From Blastocatellia bacterium (lineage in GTDB: Bacteria > Acidobacteriota > Blastocatellia > Chloracidobacteriales > Chloracidobacteriaceae), in the NCBI GenBank assembly GCA_019695185.1, contig JAIBAN010000025.1, forward strand, positions 18,030 to 82,029: DNA of 64,000 nucleotides, given 5' to 3'. The notes beneath the pieces are model-generated. The model was given only the letters and a program-made list of their open reading frames with translations, had not been told where the DNA came from and made no database searches. The position numbers and the translations under genes were made by a program. The number at the start of each line of letters is the position of its first letter. The stretch's first letter is position 1. Of this stretch, positions 54,767 to 64,000 are shown piece after piece.

Positions 54767-55153
54767 ATGCAGCGGAAAAACATTTCGAGCGGAACCAAGT
54801 GGGAACCGCTGGTCGGCTATTCGCGGGCCGTGCGGGTCGGTCCTTTTGTGTATGTGACCGGAACCACTGCCACCGGACCCGACGGCGAGATTGTCGGTGT
54901 CGGTGACCCGTATGCCCAGGCCGTTCAAACTTTCAAAAACATCGAACGGGCTTTGGCTGCCGCCGGAGCCGAACTGAAACATGTCGTGCGGACCCGCATG
55001 TTTGTGACCAACATCGCCGATTGGGAACAATTTGGCAAAGCCCACTCCGAATTTTTCGGCGACATTCGTCCGGCCACCTCAATGATTGAAATCAAAGGAC
55101 TGATTCATCCGGACATGGTGATTGAAATCGAAGCCGACGCTGTTATCGGTTAA
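54767..55153 (+). CDS. RidA (YjgF/YER057c) family protein
   Basis: 128 residues. The core pattern [51 protein letters not shown] (in part) and [26 protein letters not shown] is clear. The Arg of the RPA motif binds the carboxylate of imine/enamine intermediates. RidA proteins deaminate reactive enamines. AAGGA is 12 nt before the ATG, a slightly long spacing. Confidence 0.93.
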   Translation: MQRKNISSGTKWEPLVGYSRAVRVGPFVYVTGTTATGPDGEIVGVGDPYAQAVQTFKNIERALAAAGAELKHVVRTRMFVTNIADWEQFGKAHSEFFGDIRPATSMIEIKGLIHPDMVIEIEADAVIG

Positions 55154-55175
55154 ACCAACAGAACAAAGGAAAGCC

Positions 55176-55910
55176 ATGAAAATATTGAAATTGACCAGAG
55201 GAATCTGGCTGGCAATATGTTTGCTGGGGCTGGTCTGGAGCAATCCGGCGCTGGCACCCGCCCAGGAAAAAACAGCTTCCTCCCAGACTGCTGCCTCCCT
55301 CTATCTTGCCGTTACTGAAGCTGACCTGAAGAAATTGCTTCCACCTCCGCCGGTTGATGCCTCCAAACAGCACCAAAGTGAAGTGGCTGTCATGCTCGAT
55401 TTGCAAGCCAAACGGACCCCCGCACAGGAAAAGGAAGCCCAAGCGCAGGACAAGCTTTCACTCACCGTTTTTGCCGATGTGTTGGGCAAGGATTTCGACG
55501 CCCAACATTTCCCGAAAACCGATGCGTTTCTGACACGACTCATCCAGAACGCCGGTCCCGTGACGGAAATGGGCAAGGAGCTATGGAAACGCCCCCGTCC
55601 TTTTGTCACATACGGACAAATTCAGCCCTGTCTGCGTCGTTCGCAAAGCAATTCCTATCCCAGCGGTCACGCCACCATTGCCCAACTGTGGGCGCGGACC
55701 CTGGCCGAAGTCTTTCCCAAACAACGGGCTGCCATTCTGAGAAAAGGTGACCAGATTGCGTTGAACCGTGTGATTGCCGGAGTTCATTACCCCAGCGACA
55801 TCGCAGCAGGCAAAAAACTGGGAGAGTTTCTGTTTACCCAGGCCCGCAAAAACCCGGCTTTTCTGGCGGACCTCAAGCAGGTGAAAGAGGAGTGTCAGAA
55901 GAAGGACTGA
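55176..55910 (+). CDS. PAP2-superfamily (class A acid) phosphatase
   Basis: 244 residues with a signal peptide (LTRGIWLAICLLGLVWS). The PAP2 active site is complete: KRPRPF (KxxxxxxRP type), SYPSGHAT, and NRVIAGVHYPSD with the nucleophile His. The layout matches periplasmic class A non-specific acid phosphatases. It follows the RidA gene by 22 nt with AAGGAAAGCC before the ATG. The stop codon TGA is part of a GGACTGA repeat unit. Confidence 0.93.
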   Translation: MKILKLTRGIWLAICLLGLVWSNPALAPAQEKTASSQTAASLYLAVTEADLKKLLPPPPVDASKQHQSEVAVMLDLQAKRTPAQEKEAQAQDKLSLTVFADVLGKDFDAQHFPKTDAFLTRLIQNAGPVTEMGKELWKRPRPFVTYGQIQPCLRRSQSNSYPSGHATIAQLWARTLAEVFPKQRAAILRKGDQIALNRVIAGVHYPSDIAAGKKLGEFLFTQARKNPAFLADLKQVKEECQKKD

Positions 55911-56175
55911 TTAAGGACTGAGGACTGAAGACTGAGGACCCAATCAGGACTGAGGACTGAGGACTGAGGACTGAGTTTCGGAATCAGAGTAGAGGAAACT
56001 GCCAGCCTATTGAGGTAATTTGCTCAACTATTGGGCTTCCAAGCGTCGTATTTCTCCGGAATGAGTCCAAATTTCCTCATTACAACTCAGTCCTCAGTCC
56101 TCAGTCCTCAGTCCTGATTGGGTCCTCAGTTCTCAGTTCTCAGTCCTCAGTCCTGACTGGGTCCTCAGTCCTCAG
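55905..56175. repeat. Large inverted cassette, GGACTGA family
   Basis: Two blocks of GGACTGA units (55905-55938 and 55946-55975), about 108 nt of unique sequence, then several blocks of TCAGTCC units (56084-56175) broken by GATTGGGT/GACTGGGT. It is the largest cassette in the window and separates converging genes. The first unit provides the PAP2 stop codon. Confidence 0.93.
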
Positions 56176-56179
56176 TTTT

Positions 56180-59100
56180 TTACATCGCCACATGTGCCCC
56201 GCTGTCGGTGGCGGTTTCGGTGTGGCCGGAGCCGTCCGGAGTGAGACCGGAACGATAGGCCAGCGGCAGAATGATATGGAAGGAACTGCCCGCGCCAGCC
56301 CCCTTGGATTCGGCCCAGATATGGCCGCCGTGGGCTTCAACGTAACTCTTGGCAATCGAAAGACCAAGGCCGGTGCCACGGGTGGCAAATTCAAATTTGC
56401 CGGATTTATGCCGGGACGGGTCGGAATTGGTATAAAACTTTTCAAACACCTTTCCGATTTCATGCGATTCAATCCCAATGCCGGAATCGGTGATGACAAG
56501 GTGAGCGGTTTCAGCCTCGCGGCTGATGCAAATGCGGATATGCCCGTCGTCGTGGGTGAATTTGATGGCGTTTTGCAGGACATTGAGCACCACAAGCTGG
56601 ACCTTTTCTTCGTCGGCCAACAGTGGAAACTCGCCTTCGGCTTCGATTGTGACCGCCTGCCGCCGTTGCTGGACAAAGGTTTCCAGGTCGGTCATGGCGT
56701 TTTGTACCACGTTTCGCAAGTCAAACCGGGTCAGTCTGAGGGCAATCCGGCCTTCGCTCAGTTTGAGCATTTCCAGAATGTCGGAAAAACTGGCGGCCAG
56801 GCGGTCCACCATGCGTTTGCAGGTGGCAATGGAGCGTTGCTGGCCTTCGGTCAGCGGTCCCAGATACTCGTCCAGCAGCGCATCGGTATACCCTTTGAGC
56901 ACAGTCAACGGAGTCCGCATCTCGTGGGATGAAACAATCATAAAGTTGGTTTTCATCTGGTCGAGTTCCTGCAAACTGCGGGTGACTTCCTGTTCCTGTT
57001 CATAGAGCCGTTTCAACTCCCTGAGCGACTCGGCAATCATGAGGTTCTTTTCCTCAAGTTCGGTGTTCTTTTCGCCCAGTTCGCCATAGAGCGCGGCATT
57101 TTCAATTGCCACCGCCGCCTGATTGGCCAGCGCCTCCAGCAGGTGCCGGTCCATGTCGGTAAACGGCGGAGCGGTTTTTTTGCGCCGCACATCCAGCACG
57201 CCCACCACCTTGCCGGTGCGGGAAATAATCGGCACGTCAATCATTCCCGCCACGTGATATTTGTCGAGCACATCGTGATAGAGCACTTCGGCGGATTCCT
57301 GGGCGTGGTCCATGATGACGGTTTGTCCGGTGGCCGCTTTGCCGGCCACTCCCTCGCCGATTTTGAAGCGCAGCACGGCGTCGTCCCAATGACCGTCCAT
57401 CCAGATGTGGCGGAAGACAACATGGTCGTCTTCAATGAGGCCGATGGCACCCGGTTCTCCGTTGACCAGACTGGCGCTTTCCTCGGTAATACGCTGGAGC
57501 ACCGTCGTCAAATCAAGTCGTGAATTGATGGCCTGAATGCTGCGCAACAATTGTTGCAGGCTTTCCAGACGCTGTTCCTGAATGTGGCGCAGCAGGGCCA
57601 CGCGCCGCTCCTGCCGCCGTTCCACATGACGGATTTGACCGATATAAATGTAATAACCAAAGCCAAAAACCCCGGCCACCACCATCAGATTGAACCACCA
57701 TGTTTGCCAGAAGGGGCGCGCCACCCGGATGTGCAAGGTCAGCGGTTCGCTCCAGGCTCCGGCGGCTGAGACGGCTTTGAGATGGAAGCGATATGCACCG
57801 GGCGGCAGATTGGTAAATCGCACCGAACGGTTGGCCGTGGGGTCGCTCCAGTCGGTTTCAAACCCTTCCATCCACCAGCGGTAACGGACGGCCTCCTCAT
57901 CCACAAAGGAGATGCCAAAATATTCCACCGAAATCGTGTTTTCCTTGAATTTGAGTGACAGTTCCCCTCCTGGTTGCACTTCCCGGTCATTGACATGCAG
58001 ATGGTTAATGGCAACCCGTGGCACGCCGGCCACTCCGATGGGCGGCATGGTTCGATAGCGCACGGCTCCGTCGTTGGTGCCAAACCAGAGCGTGCCGTCC
58101 GGCTGGCGCAGGACCGCGCCGGAGTAAATTTCATCATTGCCCAGACCGTCTTTCGTGGTATAGGTGCGGAACCGCTGCCCGTTGTAAACTGAAATCCCTC
58201 TGGTGGTGCCGACCCATAGTTCGCTGTTGAGGCTTGTGATGGCCCGAATGGTGTTGCTCGGCAGCCCTTCCTTACTGGTAAAGATTTGTACTCCGGTCCC
58301 GTCATAGCGGTAGAGCCCTTCAAGGGTTCCAATCCAAAGTACATTCTGTTCATCCACATAGGCACAGCGGATGCGGGTATTGGGCAACAACCGGCTGACC
58401 GGATGCAGCCCGATGTGCTGACCATCCCAGGTGTTCATGCCGCCTTCCGTACAGATGAGAATGTTCCCGTTGCGGTCATGGGCAAAGCCGGTCACGGGAT
58501 TTTGCAGCAGGCCATGTTCGGTGGTCAGCAGTTTGAAGGTGGTTCCATCGTAACAAATCAACCCGTTACTCGTGCTGGGATGCGAGCCAAAGAGCAGGTT
58601 TCCCTTGCCGTCGTCCACAATGGCCGTGATGCGGTCGCGGGCTCCCACGGTCTGTAGCGGATAGGTGGTGAATTTATTCCCGTCAAAACAGGACACGCCC
58701 CGATAGCCGCCGGTCCAGATACGCCCTTTCTGGTCAACCGCAATGGACCAGAGGTCCATTTCCAGCAAACCGTCTTTGGTTTCATAGGTTTTGATTGCGC
58801 CGGTCGGAGCAAGCGAAGACATGCCCCCGCCCAGCGAGGAAAACCAAAGCGTGCCGTCCGGGGTCCGGGCCAGTCCGGTCAGGGTTCCGCTGGTGAGGCC
58901 GGTTTCACGGGTAAAGGCGGCAAATGATTCGTTGGTGAAGCGGCAAATACCGCTCGAACGGGTGCCGCACCAGATGTTTCCTTCGGAATCCTGCAACAGT
59001 GAGGTCAGGTAGTTGTCGAGCAACCCCTTGGAACGGTTGAAAATCGTGATGTGGCCGTCGGTTTCAATCCGGTTCAACCCGCCCCCAAAAGTTGAGCACC

Positions 59101-60016
59101 AGACCCGTCCATACTTGTCGGTAAAGGATTTGTCAGTGGAGTCGCTTCCCATGCCGGCGGCGGTTGTGTAGGTGCGAAATTTCGTGCCGTCAAACGAACT
59201 GAGGCCGCCGCTGGTGGTAATCCAGATTTTGCCCTGCGGGTCTTCGGAAAGTCCAAAAATACGTTCATCGGGAAGCCCTTCGCGGCGACTGAATCTGGTA
59301 AAGGCACCATTGCTGTACTTCACCAGACCGCCGCCCCTGGTTCCAATCCAGAGCGTGCGGTTGTGGTCTTCAAGCAGCGCCCAGATGCGTTCGGGGGGAA
59401 CTCCCTGATTTTGCCCGTAGGTGGTGAACTTGCCGTTGACCAGATGTGCCAGGCCGTTGGCCGTTCCAAACCAGAGCGAACCGTCCCGCGCACAGATGGC
59501 TGAATAGACGTGGTTGTTGGGAAGTCCCTGAGCGGTGGTGTAGGTTGTGAAACGCCCGTTTTCAAAGGAGCAAATACCGGCTTCGGTGGCAACCCAGAGG
59601 CGGCCCTGCGGGTCTTCGCACATGGCCCGGACATTTGACTCCGGCAGCCCGTCCGATTTGGCAAAGATGGTAAAAAGCACTCCATCGTAACGACAGAGGC
59701 CGCTGTCCGTTCCAATCCACAAAAAGCCGGTCCGGTCCTGAAACAACGCATAAATCGTGTTGCTCGGCAGCCCCATGCTCGACGTGTAGGCTTTGAAACG
59801 GTAAATCTCGCCGTAAACTGGCGCGGCCCAGAAACAGCCGACAGAGAGGATGCAAAGCAGAAGCAGCGGGCGGATTGAGAATGGAAGAGCAGAAAAAAAA
59901 GACTGGCACGTTCGGACTAAGGATTGAACCGAACGGGTCGAACCGCTGGCTTTCGGCTGAACGAGTGCCGTGCCGATTGAGTTAGTGGCGGAGAACAAAA
60001 ACAATTGCCTGCGCAC
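56180..60016 (-). CDS. Reg_prop-Y_Y_Y-GAF sensor histidine kinase
   Basis: 1278 residues. The GTG at 60016 has GAGGTG 6 nt upstream. After an N-terminal hydrophobic segment (IRPLLLLCILSVGCFWA) come Reg_prop blades (about 75-690, pattern LWIGTDSGLCRYDG), a Y_Y_Y domain, one membrane helix (LMVVAGVFGFGYYIYIG) and a GAF domain (about 850-985; GEPGAIGLIEDDHVVF, VVGVLDVRRKK). HisKA follows with His1031 in IVSSHEMRTPLTVLKG, then HATPase_c (ITDSGIGIESHEIGKVFEKFY, GTGLGLSI). No receiver. Paralogue of the next gene, 42 nt upstream on the same strand. Confidence 0.93.
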   Translation of the reverse strand: MRRQLFLFSATNSIGTALVQPKASGSTRSVQSLVRTCQSFFSALPFSIRPLLLLCILSVGCFWAAPVYGEIYRFKAYTSSMGLPSNTIYALFQDRTGFLWIGTDSGLCRYDGVLFTIFAKSDGLPESNVRAMCEDPQGRLWVATEAGICSFENGRFTTYTTAQGLPNNHVYSAICARDGSLWFGTANGLAHLVNGKFTTYGQNQGVPPERIWALLEDHNRTLWIGTRGGGLVKYSNGAFTRFSRREGLPDERIFGLSEDPQGKIWITTSGGLSSFDGTKFRTYTTAAGMGSDSTDKSFTDKYGRVWCSTFGGGLNRIETDGHITIFNRSKGLLDNYLTSLLQDSEGNIWCGTRSSGICRFTNESFAAFTRETGLTSGTLTGLARTPDGTLWFSSLGGGMSSLAPTGAIKTYETKDGLLEMDLWSIAVDQKGRIWTGGYRGVSCFDGNKFTTYPLQTVGARDRITAIVDDGKGNLLFGSHPSTSNGLICYDGTTFKLLTTEHGLLQNPVTGFAHDRNGNILICTEGGMNTWDGQHIGLHPVSRLLPNTRIRCAYVDEQNVLWIGTLEGLYRYDGTGVQIFTSKEGLPSNTIRAITSLNSELWVGTTRGISVYNGQRFRTYTTKDGLGNDEIYSGAVLRQPDGTLWFGTNDGAVRYRTMPPIGVAGVPRVAINHLHVNDREVQPGGELSLKFKENTISVEYFGISFVDEEAVRYRWWMEGFETDWSDPTANRSVRFTNLPPGAYRFHLKAVSAAGAWSEPLTLHIRVARPFWQTWWFNLMVVAGVFGFGYYIYIGQIRHVERRQERRVALLRHIQEQRLESLQQLLRSIQAINSRLDLTTVLQRITEESASLVNGEPGAIGLIEDDHVVFRHIWMDGHWDDAVLRFKIGEGVAGKAATGQTVIMDHAQESAEVLYHDVLDKYHVAGMIDVPIISRTGKVVGVLDVRRKKTAPPFTDMDRHLLEALANQAAVAIENAALYGELGEKNTELEEKNLMIAESLRELKRLYEQEQEVTRSLQELDQMKTNFMIVSSHEMRTPLTVLKGYTDALLDEYLGPLTEGQQRSIATCKRMVDRLAASFSDILEMLKLSEGRIALRLTRFDLRNVVQNAMTDLETFVQQRRQAVTIEAEGEFPLLADEEKVQLVVLNVLQNAIKFTHDDGHIRICISREAETAHLVITDSGIGIESHEIGKVFEKFYTNSDPSRHKSGKFEFATRGTGLGLSIAKSYVEAHGGHIWAESKGAGAGSSFHIILPLAYRSGLTPDGSGHTETATDSGAHVAM

Positions 60017-60058
60017 GTCTTCACCTCGTAACCGCAGAGGCCGGGCAGGTCATGAAAC

Positions 60059-63000
60059 TCAGTCTTCGGTCCTGTTCTTTGGGTTGGGTAACACGACATG
60101 AAACGTGCTGCCCTGGCCCATGCCTGCTGATTCGGCCCAGATTTTGCCCTGATGCGCCTCAACGTAGCTCTTGGCGATGGAAAGTCCCAATCCGTTCCCA
60201 CGCGTGGCAAACTCGAAACGGCCCGATTTGTGGGTCGAAGGGTCGGGCGTGGTGTAGAACTTTTCGAAGATGCGCTCAATTTCAGGTGCTTCGATACCAA
60301 TCCCGGAATCTTTAATGGCGATATGTGTGGCGGCTGATTCACGTTTGATTGAAATGTGAATGGTCCCTCCATCATACGTGAATTTGATGGCATTCTGAAT
60401 CAAATTTACGAAAACAAGCGCAATTTTTTCCCGGTCGGCGATTAAAATTCCAGCTTCGGAAGATTCAATGGTCACAGACTGGTTTCGCTGTCGAATAAAT
60501 TCCTGAAAATCATCCGCGATAGCCTGCATGATTTCCCGCAGGTTGCACTCGCCTGGATGCAACTGGAAGGACCCTTGGTTGATTTTGAGCATTTCCAGAA
60601 TCTCGTCGAAATTGGTGGCCATCCGGTTGACCATCCGGCGACAGGCATCGAGTGAGCGTTTCTGCGGTTCGGTCAGTGGTCCCAGAAACTCCTCAATCAG
60701 CGTCTCCGTGTAGCCTTTGATGACCGTCAGGGGCGTTCGCATTTCGTGCGAGGTGACAATCATAAAGTTGGTTTTCATCTGGTCGAGTTCCTGGAGCGTT
60801 TTGGTGACTTCCTGCTCGTGGGCATAGAGTCGTTCCAGTTCTTCAAGGGATTGGCTGATGACCTGATTTTTGTCCTCCACCTCGCCATACAGTGCGGCGT
60901 TTTCAATTGCCACCGCCGCCTGGTTGGCCAGGGCTTCAAGCAGGGCGCAATCGGTTTCGCTAAAGGGAGCCGCGCCTATTTTGCGCCGCACATCGAGCAC
61001 GCCCACGACGGTTCCGGTCCGCGTCACAATTGGAACGTCGAGCAGCCCCCACACCTCATACACCGGAATCAGTTCGGGAAACGCCACATCGGGCGAAGTC
61101 CGGGCATCGTTGACAATCATGGAAGTGGCCTGCTCTGCCACCTTGCCGGCAACGCCTTGGCCCAAGGCAAACCGGATGGGGCAGTCCTCCCAATGGTCTT
61201 TATGCCAGACCCGTGAAAAAACCACTTCCCGTTCCTTGACCAAGCCGATGCCGCCCGGTTCGCCTTGCACCAGCCGGGCGCTCTGCTCCGCGATGTTTTG
61301 CAACACGGTCATCAAATCAAGCTGTGAATTGATGACCCGAACGCTTTCCAGCAGGCGGCGCAGATTGGCAATCCGCCGCCGGTGCCGGCTTTCAACCAGG
61401 CGTAACTGCCAGCGATAGCCGCCCACGATGGAACCGCCCAGGGCCAGCAGCGCCAGCAGGCGAAAGGGCCAGGTTTGCCAAAATGGAGGCCGGATGGAAA
61501 GTTCAACCACCTGTGGTTCGCTCCAGATGCCGGTTGAAGAAAGGGCTTTGACCTGAAAGCGGTACCGATTGGGCGGAAGATTTGTATAGCGGGCGAACCG
61601 TTCTCCGCTGGGTGCTGACCAGCTCCGGTCAAATCCTTCGAGCAGCACGCTGTAGCGGACCGACTCCTCATCCACAAACGACAAACCGGCAAATTCAAAA
61701 GTAATCGTGTTTTGGTCGTATTGCAGGAGCGGGCGCTCACTGGTTGAGGATGTATCCACTGAAATGCTGTGGTCCAGGTTGCGTCCCTGGACATGCACGC
61801 CACTGACGGTCACCCGTGGGGCGACCGGTTGCCGGTTTTCCTTTTCCGGATGGCAACAGACAACGCCTTCAGTGGTACCAAACCAGATGGAGCCATCCTG
61901 CCGCCGCCAGACAACACCGTTTGAGATGTCGTTGCTGATGAGGCCGTCACGAACGGTATAGGTCCGGAAATGCGCTCCGTCGCTCACAATCAGCCCTTGG
62001 GTGGTGCCAATCCACAGTTGGCCATTGAGACTGGTAATGGCCCGGATGATGTTGTTGCTGAGATTGCTGTCATTTTTGACAAGAACCAGTTTTTCCCCGT
62101 CAAACCGGCAGAGTCCGGCAGTGGTGCCGACCCAGAGCGTTCCCTGCTCATCCTGATACGCACAACGAAGCCGGGTGTCCGGGGCGCTGGCTTCACGCCG
62201 GAAATTGGTAAAGCGGGAACCGTCAAACCGGCTGAGGCCATGCTCGGTGCAAACCCACAGGGTATCTTTATTATCCACCAGAAAAAACGGCACCTGGTTG
62301 TCACCCAGGCCCTGCTCTGTTGAATAGCGGGTGAAGGTTTTGCCGTTGTAGCAGAAAATTCCGTTACTGGTAGGGGAATCGGTGCCAAACCAGAGCCGTC
62401 CCTGTTTGTCTTCGGCAATCGCCGTGATGCGTTCGCGGGCTCCCATTTGTTCGGTGGTAAAGGTCGAAAATTTTCCGTTCTCAAAACAGGAAACGCCGCG
62501 CTGCCCGCCCGCCCAGACCCGGTTGCGGGAATCAATGAAAAGGGTCCAAATCTGTTCCTCCAGCAGGCCGTCCTTGGTCCCGTAGTGTTTGGTCTGGCCG
62601 GTGCCGGAAAGGGTCGCCAGTCCATTGTTGACTGAGGAAAACCAGAGGGTATGGTCCCGGTCTTCGGCAATTCCGGTGATGATGCCTTCGCCAATGCCAT
62701 TGGCGGCGGTGTAGCTGGTGAACATTTCGCTTTTGAAGCGACAGACCCCGTTCCACATCGTGCCGCACCAGATGCTGCCTTCGTAGTCCTCAAAAATCGC
62801 GGTCAGGTAATTATCCGGCAATCCATTGGAGCGGTTAAAAACCAAAAACCGCTCGTCCTCCAGCCGGGCCAGTCCACCCCCAAAAGTCGTACACCAAATC
62901 CGTCCCTGACGGTCTGCCAGAACCCCGCTCACCTGATTGGTTTCCAGGCCATGAGCCGTGTTGTAGACCTGAAATGAAGTACCGTCAGAGCGACAGACCC

Positions 63001-63676
63001 CGGCCCCGGTCGCCAGCCACAACACCCCTGCCGTATCTTCAGTGATGTCAAACACGGCATTATGCGGAAACCCCTGGGCTTCGGTGAAAAAGGTGAATTT
63101 GGCTCCGTCAAACAAAGCCAATCCGCCGCCACGCGTGCCAATCCAGAGTCGCCCGCGCCGGTCCTCGTGGAGCGTCCAGACCGGACTGTTCGGAAGCCCT
63201 GCCTCTGTGCCGTAATGTTTGAAGGAAACTCCGTCAAACCGGCTGAGTCCCTTGGCCGAGCCAAACCACACCGCACCATCCCGCGTGCCGATGCCGGACC
63301 GGACTTCGTTATCAAGCAATCCTTCCGCCTGGGTGTAGCTGATGAACTGTTTTCCGTCAAAGCGGCTGACTCCGCCGCGCGTGGCAATCCAGAGGAATCC
63401 TTTGGCGTCCTCAAAAATGGCGCGCACAATCGGATTCACCAGCCCCTGCTGTGAAGCAAAGGTTTCAAAGCGTTGTCCGTCGTAACGGCAGGCCCCGCTG
63501 TTGGTGCCAAACCAGAGATAGCCGAGATGGTCCTGGAAAACACAAAAAACCTGATTGTTGGGCAGACCGGTGCTGGAAGTGTAGCTTTTGAAATGGTAGG
63601 ACTGCCCCTGCACGCACATGGGCGCACACAGACACAAGGCAAGAGCGCACACAATCAAAGCGCCGAAAAGCCGCAT
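60059..63676 (-). CDS. Reg_prop-Y_Y_Y-GAF sensor histidine kinase (tandem paralogue)
   Basis: 1205 residues with the same architecture as its downstream neighbour: signal peptide (IVCALALCLCAPMCVQG), Reg_prop blades (about 30-640), Y_Y_Y domain, one membrane helix (LLALLALGGSIVGGY), GAF (GEPGGIGLVKEREVVF, VVGVLDVRRKIG), HisKA with His977 in IVTSHEMRTPLTVIKG and HATPase_c (IKDSGIGIEAPEIERIFEKFY). The similarity in order and detail points to a tandem duplication. A shared transcript is likely. No response regulator gene is near. Confidence 0.93.
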   Translation of the reverse strand: MRLFGALIVCALALCLCAPMCVQGQSYHFKSYTSSTGLPNNQVFCVFQDHLGYLWFGTNSGACRYDGQRFETFASQQGLVNPIVRAIFEDAKGFLWIATRGGVSRFDGKQFISYTQAEGLLDNEVRSGIGTRDGAVWFGSAKGLSRFDGVSFKHYGTEAGLPNSPVWTLHEDRRGRLWIGTRGGGLALFDGAKFTFFTEAQGFPHNAVFDITEDTAGVLWLATGAGVCRSDGTSFQVYNTAHGLETNQVSGVLADRQGRIWCTTFGGGLARLEDERFLVFNRSNGLPDNYLTAIFEDYEGSIWCGTMWNGVCRFKSEMFTSYTAANGIGEGIITGIAEDRDHTLWFSSVNNGLATLSGTGQTKHYGTKDGLLEEQIWTLFIDSRNRVWAGGQRGVSCFENGKFSTFTTEQMGARERITAIAEDKQGRLWFGTDSPTSNGIFCYNGKTFTRYSTEQGLGDNQVPFFLVDNKDTLWVCTEHGLSRFDGSRFTNFRREASAPDTRLRCAYQDEQGTLWVGTTAGLCRFDGEKLVLVKNDSNLSNNIIRAITSLNGQLWIGTTQGLIVSDGAHFRTYTVRDGLISNDISNGVVWRRQDGSIWFGTTEGVVCCHPEKENRQPVAPRVTVSGVHVQGRNLDHSISVDTSSTSERPLLQYDQNTITFEFAGLSFVDEESVRYSVLLEGFDRSWSAPSGERFARYTNLPPNRYRFQVKALSSTGIWSEPQVVELSIRPPFWQTWPFRLLALLALGGSIVGGYRWQLRLVESRHRRRIANLRRLLESVRVINSQLDLMTVLQNIAEQSARLVQGEPGGIGLVKEREVVFSRVWHKDHWEDCPIRFALGQGVAGKVAEQATSMIVNDARTSPDVAFPELIPVYEVWGLLDVPIVTRTGTVVGVLDVRRKIGAAPFSETDCALLEALANQAAVAIENAALYGEVEDKNQVISQSLEELERLYAHEQEVTKTLQELDQMKTNFMIVTSHEMRTPLTVIKGYTETLIEEFLGPLTEPQKRSLDACRRMVNRMATNFDEILEMLKINQGSFQLHPGECNLREIMQAIADDFQEFIRQRNQSVTIESSEAGILIADREKIALVFVNLIQNAIKFTYDGGTIHISIKRESAATHIAIKDSGIGIEAPEIERIFEKFYTTPDPSTHKSGRFEFATRGNGLGLSIAKSYVEAHQGKIWAESAGMGQGSTFHVVLPNPKNRTED

Positions 63677-64000
63677 AATGCAGGAGTCATTCTTTCGAGG
63701 GTGGAAGTATGAGGCGGATGAAGCTTCGGAGCTTCCTACGGAAGTCTAGCAGGATTTGGTTCTCCGTGCCGCTGCAAAGTTCTGAGTTCCAGTTTTGAGT
63801 TCCGCCTTCAGGCGGCGGTTTTGAGTTCCGCCTTCAGGCGGCAGTTTTGAGTTCCGCCTTCAGGCGGCAGTTTTGAGTTCCGCCTTCAGGCGGCAGTTTT
63901 GAGTTCCGCCTTCGGGCGGTGGTTGTTCTTTCTACAGTTACACAGCCAAAAAATAAATCAAAGATTCTGTTTCCTGCTTTGACCTTTTGCTTTTTTCCTT
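63677..64000. other. Right-edge intergenic region
   Basis: 324 nt with no gene up to the window edge. It should contain the promoter of the tandem kinase pair. It holds five 26-nt hairpin repeats (separate entry). The last bases (CCTTTTGCTTTTTTCCTT) look like the start of a CCTTTTT-type array cut by the edge. Confidence 0.6.
63793..63922. repeat. Five tandem 26-nt composite hairpin units
   Basis: Exactly periodic 26-nt units, each TTTTGAGTT followed by CCGCC-TTCA-GGCGG. The last unit reads CCGCC-TTCG-GGCGG with a changed loop. No inverted partner is seen before the window end. Confidence 0.95.

Noticed and set aside
63793..63922. Insertion sequence or transposon end
   Set aside because: No transposase gene or target-site duplication was found; the units are simple tandem hairpins.

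Overview
The window looks like a chromosomal segment of a diderm, medium-GC bacterium. I infer Acidobacteriota, perhaps a Blastocatellia relative. The reasons are several very large Reg_prop (two-component propeller) sensor kinases, a DUF4388 protein, a CarD/CdnL regulator, LptE, PA-IL-lectin-like and Sm-like secreted proteins, and intergenic spaces full of heptanucleotide tandem repeats. No rRNA, CRISPR array, transposase or prophage gene was seen. One tRNA gene is present.

Layout. 1-5 kb: a zinc-ribbon protein cut by the left edge, a zinc-ribbon/pseudo-receiver protein, a secreted LolA-like protein, glycerol kinase (glpK) and a GYF_2 membrane protein. 5-8.6 kb: a TPR sensor kinase and an orphan DppC-type ABC permease. 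8.6-14 kb: a possible structured RNA, a secreted protein with an SCP2 protein, moaA, ribA and an HslV/BPH-like Ntn peptidase. 14-18 kb: a lectin-domain protein, lptE and a duplicated DUF4394 protein. 18-22.6 kb: an EF-G2-type GTPase, an ECF sigma factor and an HDAC-family hydrolase. 22.6-31.4 kb, minus strand: tRNA-Val, thrS, infC, rpmI, rplT, a GNAT, pheS, pheT, zapB-like and zapA. This is the classical thrS-infC-rpmI-rplT-pheST order, extended to Z-ring factors. 31.8-39.2 kb: carD, a CNNM/CorC protein, a pnuC-nadR-DUF4388-membrane operon, a BNR protein and an XRE/MmyB regulator divergent from a small membrane protein. 39.4-46.8 kb: two Reg_prop kinases, one of them a hybrid. 47-56 kb: DUF937, sugE, DUF445, a decayed small gene, uvrA, a RibD-like reductase, ygfZ, a RidA protein and a PAP2 phosphatase. 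56.2-63.7 kb: two paralogous Reg_prop-GAF sensor kinases in tandem.

The most striking feature is not a gene. At least six families of 7-nt tandem repeats (AAAAAGG, TTTTGAG, TTCAGGG, GAATTGA, GGACTGA and a degenerate TTGTGAA type), plus a composite 26-nt hairpin repeat, occupy many intergenic spaces. Usually an array is followed by 20-110 nt of unique sequence and then the inverted array. In every paired cassette the G-bearing array comes first and its complement second. The arms often run from the stop codon of one gene to the start codon of the next, and such cassettes lie in most gaps of the thrS-pheST cluster. Arrays supply the stop codons of at least two genes, and four families are stacked in frame inside one kinase gene. 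They resemble in style the heptamer STRR elements known from filamentous cyanobacteria. The other notable signal is infC, which probably starts at an AUC codon behind a strong ribosome-binding site.
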